From Nocardioides marmotae (GTDB lineage: Bacteria > Actinomycetota > Actinomycetes > Propionibacteriales > Nocardioidaceae): 64,000 nt of DNA. The notes beneath the pieces are model-generated. The model was not told the origin of the DNA, searched no databases, and worked only from the letters and a program-made list of their open reading frames with translations. Each line of letters starts with the position of its first letter. Within the stretch, counting starts at the first letter, position 1. Shown here in pieces: positions 61,301-64,000 of the stretch. The position numbers and the translations under genes were made by a program. The DNA lies in the NCBI RefSeq assembly GCF_013177455.1, contig NZ_CP053660.1:2666001-2730000 (forward strand). Direction: 5' to 3'.

Positions 61301-64000
61301 GTTGACCTGCCGGCCGGTGTGGACGACCAGCAGGCGGCCCTCGTCACGGGTCAGCTTGAGCCGCTGGACGGTGAGGTCGCCGTTGGTGCCGATGCCGCCG
61401 CTGAGGTTGTTGACGAAGTCCGAGCGGACCTCGCCCGTGGTGGGGTCGACCGCGACGAGCGCCCCGCGGGGCACGTTGTTGATCAGGGAGAACCGGCCGC
61501 CGGCGTACACCGTGGTGTTGGTGACCGCGAGCTCCTGCACCTTGCCGTTGCCGTTGGCCTGGAAGGTGGTGATGGCCGCCCCGGTGGCCGGGTCGATCCG
61601 GGCGAGCGCCTTGCGGCTGACTCCGTTGATCGTGCCGAAGCTGCCGCCGATGAAGAGCTTGGTGCCGTCCGGGGAGGCCTCGACCGCCTCGACCCCGCCG
61701 TTGCCGAAGACCGGGCGGAAGGAGGGGTCGACCAGGCCGGTGGTGGCGTCGAAGGCCGCCAGGCCGGCCTGCTGGTAGGTCGTGTTGTTGCCGTTGGCGC
61801 GGTTCGCGATCGAGGTGAAGGTGCCGGCGACGTAGGCGCGGTTGCCGACGAACTCGATGTCCCAGATCTCGCCGTTGCCGATGTAGGGCATGTTGGTGCG
61901 CGGGACGTCGGGCACCAGCCGGGCGTGGCCGGGCGCGGGGCTGATCGGGGAGGTCGCGACCGTCCGGGTCTCGACGTCCTGCTCCGCGCCGTCGCTGACG
62001 GTCAGCCGGACGGTGCGCTGGCCGTTGGTGGCGTAGGTGTGCGCGGGGTCGACGCCGTCACCGGTGCTGCCGTCGCCGAAGTCCCAGGTGTAGGTCAGCT
62101 GGTCCTCGTCGGGGTCGAAGGACCGGCTCGCGTCGAACTCGCAGGTCAGGCCGGAGCAGCCGGCGACGAAGTCGGCCGTCGGGGCCTCGTTCGTCGTGGA
62201 GGCGTCGGTGCCCGGGTCGAGGACGACGGAGTAGAGCATCGTCCGCGTCGCGGCCGAGCTCGTGGTGGCGGTGCGGCCGGCTGCGGTGCCGACCGGCACC
62301 TCACCGGCGGAGTCACCGAGCACGATGGAGACCTTGCCGCTGCCGGTGGCCGCGGCGGTCGAGCGCTGGGTCGCACCGGCCGGCAGCGTCCAGGTCGTGC
62401 CGTCGGTCGAGGACTTCTCGCTCCAGACGTTGACCAGCCAGGACCTCGCGCCGCTGACGGGGACCGAGGGCGTGGTGTGGCTGGTCCCGCTGACGTTGCT
62501 GCCACCGATCGCGGAGGCCGAGACCTGTCCGGTGCCGGTGCTGCGGTAGGCCGCCACGCTCATCGCGGACTTGATGAACGAGGCGGTGCTGACGGTGACG
62601 TCGGCGCCGACGTCGGTCGGCGTCGCGCTGCGGGTCCACACCCGGCCACGGATGCCGTTGCCGTCACGGGACTGCAGGAGCGTCCACCCGGGGATGGCCG
62701 TCGGGAGCGCCACCTCGGTGGAGTTGGAGGTCAGGAACAGCACCAGCCGGTCGAGGGGCTTGATGGTCGCCGGGATGCGGACGGCGTGGGCCGACCGGTT
62801 GCCCGCCGTGCTGGCCGAGCCGACGAAGCTGACCGAGCCCTGGACCACGCCGGAGGTCGGCGAGACCGACGCGGTCGCGGTGTCGGTGTCGGTGCCGTCG
62901 CTGACGGTGAGGGTCACCGTGCGCGAGCCGGCGGCGGCGTACGTGTGCTGGACCGAGGCGCCCGTGCCGGTCTGGCCGTCGCCGAAGGCCCAGCTGTAGG
63001 TCAGCGGGTCACCGTCGGCGTCGGTCGAGCCGGTGGCGTCGAAGCTGCACACCAACGCGTCGCAGCTGGAGGTGAACGCCGCGTCGGGGAGCTGGTTGGG
63101 CGGCGCCTGGCCGGGGCTGAGGACCACCGAGGCGAGCATCGAGCGCGAGACCGCGACGCTGGTGGTAGCGGTGCGACCCGCCGCGGTGCCGACCGGCACG
63201 GGGCCGGCGGAGTCGCCGAGCACCGCGCTGATCCGGCCGCTGCCGGTCGCGGCGTTGGTGGTGCGCTGCGTGGCGGTGGTCGGCAAGGTCCAGGTGGCGG
63301 TGGTCGAGGACTTCTCGCTCCAGATGCCCACCAGCCAGGAGTTGGCGGCCGGGACGGTCACCGTCGGCGTGGTGTGGCTGGTGCCGCTGGTGTTGCTGCC
63401 CCCGATCGCGGAGCCGCTGACCGAGAGGTCGTCACCGCGGTACGCCGCGAGGCCGGCGACGGCCTTGACGGTCTCGCTCGTCGTCGGGATGACGTTGGTG
63501 CCGGCGTCGGCCGCGGTCGCCACCTTGGTCCAGGTGCGCCCGCGGATGCCGTTGCCGTCCCGGGCACCCAGCTGGGTCCAGCCCGCCGGCGCCGTGACCG
63601 CCGTGACGGAGTCGTTGGTGGTGAGGAAGAGGACCATCACGTCCCCGGCCTGCACGGCCGTGGGGATCCGGACGCTGTGGTTGGTCCGGGCGCCCTGGGA
63701 GCTGGCGGCCCCGACGAAGGAGATGTCGCCCTGGACGACGGCGGGCTGCGGGTCGACCGTGCCCTCGGCGTCGTCGGTGGTGGTGCCGTCGCCGACCACC
63801 AGGCGCACGGTGCGCGAGCCCGGGCCGGTGTAGGCGTGCTGGGCGGTGCGCCCGGTGCCGGTCGCGCCGTCGCCGAAGGACCAGGTGTAGGTGAGCTGGT
63901 CGCCGTCGGGGTCGGTGCTCGCGCTGGCGTCGAAGGCGCAGGTCAGCGCGTCGCAGCTGGAGGTGAAGGACGCGGTCGGCGCCCGGTTGGGCTCCTCCTG
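58310..64000 (-). CDS. Giant secreted PKD/Ig-like repeat protein, N-terminus beyond the window
   Basis: 1896 residues are visible; the frame is open to the right edge. Order from the visible N-terminus: PKD domain (about 63990-63790), a ~210-residue beta-rich module (63740-63112), PKD, a second copy of that module (62849-62212), PKD, a ~420-residue repeat region like a beta-propeller (61930-60680, with recurring FVGNRAYVAGTF and LAAFDATTG type units), four Ig-like repeats (60670-58900) and two C-terminal PKD domains. The PKD units keep the TYxWxFGDG pattern and paired Cys. The end is GRIAAKEVGA with no LPXTG anchor. Probably an extracellular adhesin or matrix protein; no catalytic motif seen. 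Confidence 0.85.
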   Translation of the reverse strand, partial: QEEPNRAPTASFTSSCDALTCAFDASASTDPDGDQLTYTWSFGDGATGTGRTAQHAYTGPGSRTVRLVVGDGTTTDDAEGTVDPQPAVVQGDISFVGAASSQGARTNHSVRIPTAVQAGDVMVLFLTTNDSVTAVTAPAGWTQLGARDGNGIRGRTWTKVATAADAGTNVIPTTSETVKAVAGLAAYRGDDLSVSGSAIGGSNTSGTSHTTPTVTVPAANSWLVGIWSEKSSTTATWTLPTTATQRTTNAATGSGRISAVLGDSAGPVPVGTAAGRTATTSVAVSRSMLASVVLSPGQAPPNQLPDAAFTSSCDALVCSFDATGSTDADGDPLTYSWAFGDGQTGTGASVQHTYAAAGSRTVTLTVSDGTDTDTATASVSPTSGVVQGSVSFVGSASTAGNRSAHAVRIPATIKPLDRLVLFLTSNSTEVALPTAIPGWTLLQSRDGNGIRGRVWTRSATPTDVGADVTVSTASFIKSAMSVAAYRSTGTGQVSASAIGGSNVSGTSHTTPSVPVSGARSWLVNVWSEKSSTDGTTWTLPAGATQRSTAAATGSGKVSIVLGDSAGEVPVGTAAGRTATTSSAATRTMLYSVVLDPGTDASTTNEAPTADFVAGCSGLTCEFDASRSFDPDEDQLTYTWDFGDGSTGDGVDPAHTYATNGQRTVRLTVSDGAEQDVETRTVATSPISPAPGHARLVPDVPRTNMPYIGNGEIWDIEFVGNRAYVAGTFTSIANRANGNNTTYQQAGLAAFDATTGLVDPSFRPVFGNGGVEAVEASPDGTKLFIGGSFGTINGVSRKALARIDPATGAAITTFQANGNGKVQELAVTNTTVYAGGRFSLINNVPRGALVAVDPTTGEVRSDFVNNLSGGIGTNGDLTVQRLKLTRDEGRLLVVHTGRQVNGQDRYGIAIINTRTNQLTPWRSRLWEENLQYVGGIQRIYGGDISPDGTWFAVSSGSGGDRPPINDTIIAYPIDGGDNMQPLWISRAFDSVYSVAISEQAVYIGGHFAWNESPTSPQPWPGLDDQGYGTGQGLSGYGLGDAVVRREHLGALNPADGTALEWNPTSNSYEGNKHIELTPRGLWTGGDATTQGEYNVGGLAFFDFSSVPASNGVETTIVDPIEGRIKPVAESFTVSGTASAANGVRSVQVEIMDRGSRRYLNDDLTTWGSTSSNTIEATLAQPGGPSTAWTLPLTVANNRELKISARAISTSGGQDPSKATKKFETFGTADQAPNTSVSGPAGSLVNTRTFTITGTATDDVGVSSLSLALKDSQNRYLQANGTATATYNAFRVTPDVVGGVSTTWSFEVTVPYEDTWTAQVRATDTAGQGDLDTADRSWLVAENAVAPTVTISQPAAMTPPTAVGTVQVAPGQPVTFSGTASDDQNLAFVEITLRNTTTRENLAADGTWGVDVIAGQYRISPVNIPGATYAWSWTTPFNLKPGSYTFSVSAQDDLGLSTANAMQGRLNLAAQIAGDAPPDGRLNVTGTITGGQTLRLDLAGSATDDKGVAEVRIALEDQDTNRYLQPDGTMGAAFATRNAVLATPGGTSTTFTLPIDLPTQGDWAVTAYAYDTAGQQDTSTTGATARYRIYPGDQPPALTENLFAPVEGATFPDGKIFISGRAEDDQAMQRVEVAVVNAAGQYMSSSGTFTSTTQSWRAAFLNSPGTPGSNFSYTTPVIPAGAYTVRARAVDQHDQVTAVPIERRVTVTVPDGNLPPVPSFTVACSQNVCTFDARGSTDENPTALTYSWNFGNGSGSGAVVTRTYTAAGTYTVTLTARDEWGTTATTTQTLTITEPTTNQPPNAVFNVPACTNLSCNFSAGGSTDPNTGDTLTYRWSWGDGTADSTASSATHAFAAAGTYTVTLTVTDGWGKATTATRSVTVTAAPAPTGRIAAKEVGA

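Overview
The window is very GC-rich, densely packed actinobacterial chromosome. Gene content (recA-recX, clgR, a DUF3046 gene, a RodZ-like gene next to ftsK, an F420-type LLM oxidoreductase, actinobacterial LexA and IdeR boxes) and the secreted protein style point to Nocardioidaceae, probably Nocardioides. That is inference from sequence alone. No phage, insertion sequence, tRNA, rRNA or CRISPR array was seen.

Backbone. A familiar actinobacterial housekeeping series lies on the minus strand. Read in its own direction it runs thyA-dfrA (57.3-56.0 kb), dapA-rnj (54.4-51.8), ftsK-rodZ-like (48.1-43.6), rimO-pgsA (30.0-27.9), cinA-clgR (20.5-19.6), DUF3046 (9.6), recA-recX (2.3-0.45). Order and strand are kept, but accessory modules of 5-14 kb separate the pieces.

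Modules from left to right. 2.5-9.3 kb: a translationally coupled operon of GT2 glycosyltransferase, DUF2064 transferase, methyltransferase, membrane molybdopterin oxidoreductase and a small membrane protein. A GT-C-like membrane protein diverges from it, and an MTAP-like phosphorylase plus NAD-dependent epimerase lie close by. 9.6-14.1 kb: GNAT acetyltransferase, three-gene ABC-2 exporter, zinc alcohol dehydrogenase and a small acidic protein. 14.2-19.6 kb: the repair pair lhr-nei2. 20.5-27.7 kb: GH15 glucoamylase/trehalase, secreted nuclease and secreted 5'-nucleotidase. 30.1-34.2 kb: universal stress protein, tricarboxylate-binding protein TctC and a CitA/CitB-type two-component system, without the TctA/TctB permease. 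34.3-35.8 kb: a PAS histidine kinase. 36.0-40.9 kb: IdeR-box-linked siderophore uptake. 40.9-43.5 kb: a DUF222-HNH gene broken by one stop codon, a VOC protein and a GyrI-like protein. 48.4-51.8 kb: a secreted M4 protease and an unknown protein. 54.4-58.2 kb: LLM oxidoreductase, sulfotransferase-like protein and PhzF-like protein around thyA-dfrA. 58.3-64.0 kb: a giant secreted PKD/Ig-like protein running off the right edge.

Regulation visible in the DNA. recA has a LexA box plus a RecA-independent (PafBC-type) promoter. A similar element precedes lhr and suggests a later start for that gene. clgR has a sigma-E-like promoter candidate. At least twelve genes have a TANNNT hexamer 6-7 nt before an ATG/GTG without a ribosome site, the mark of leaderless mRNAs. 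Several strong hairpin terminators separate convergent or tandem units.
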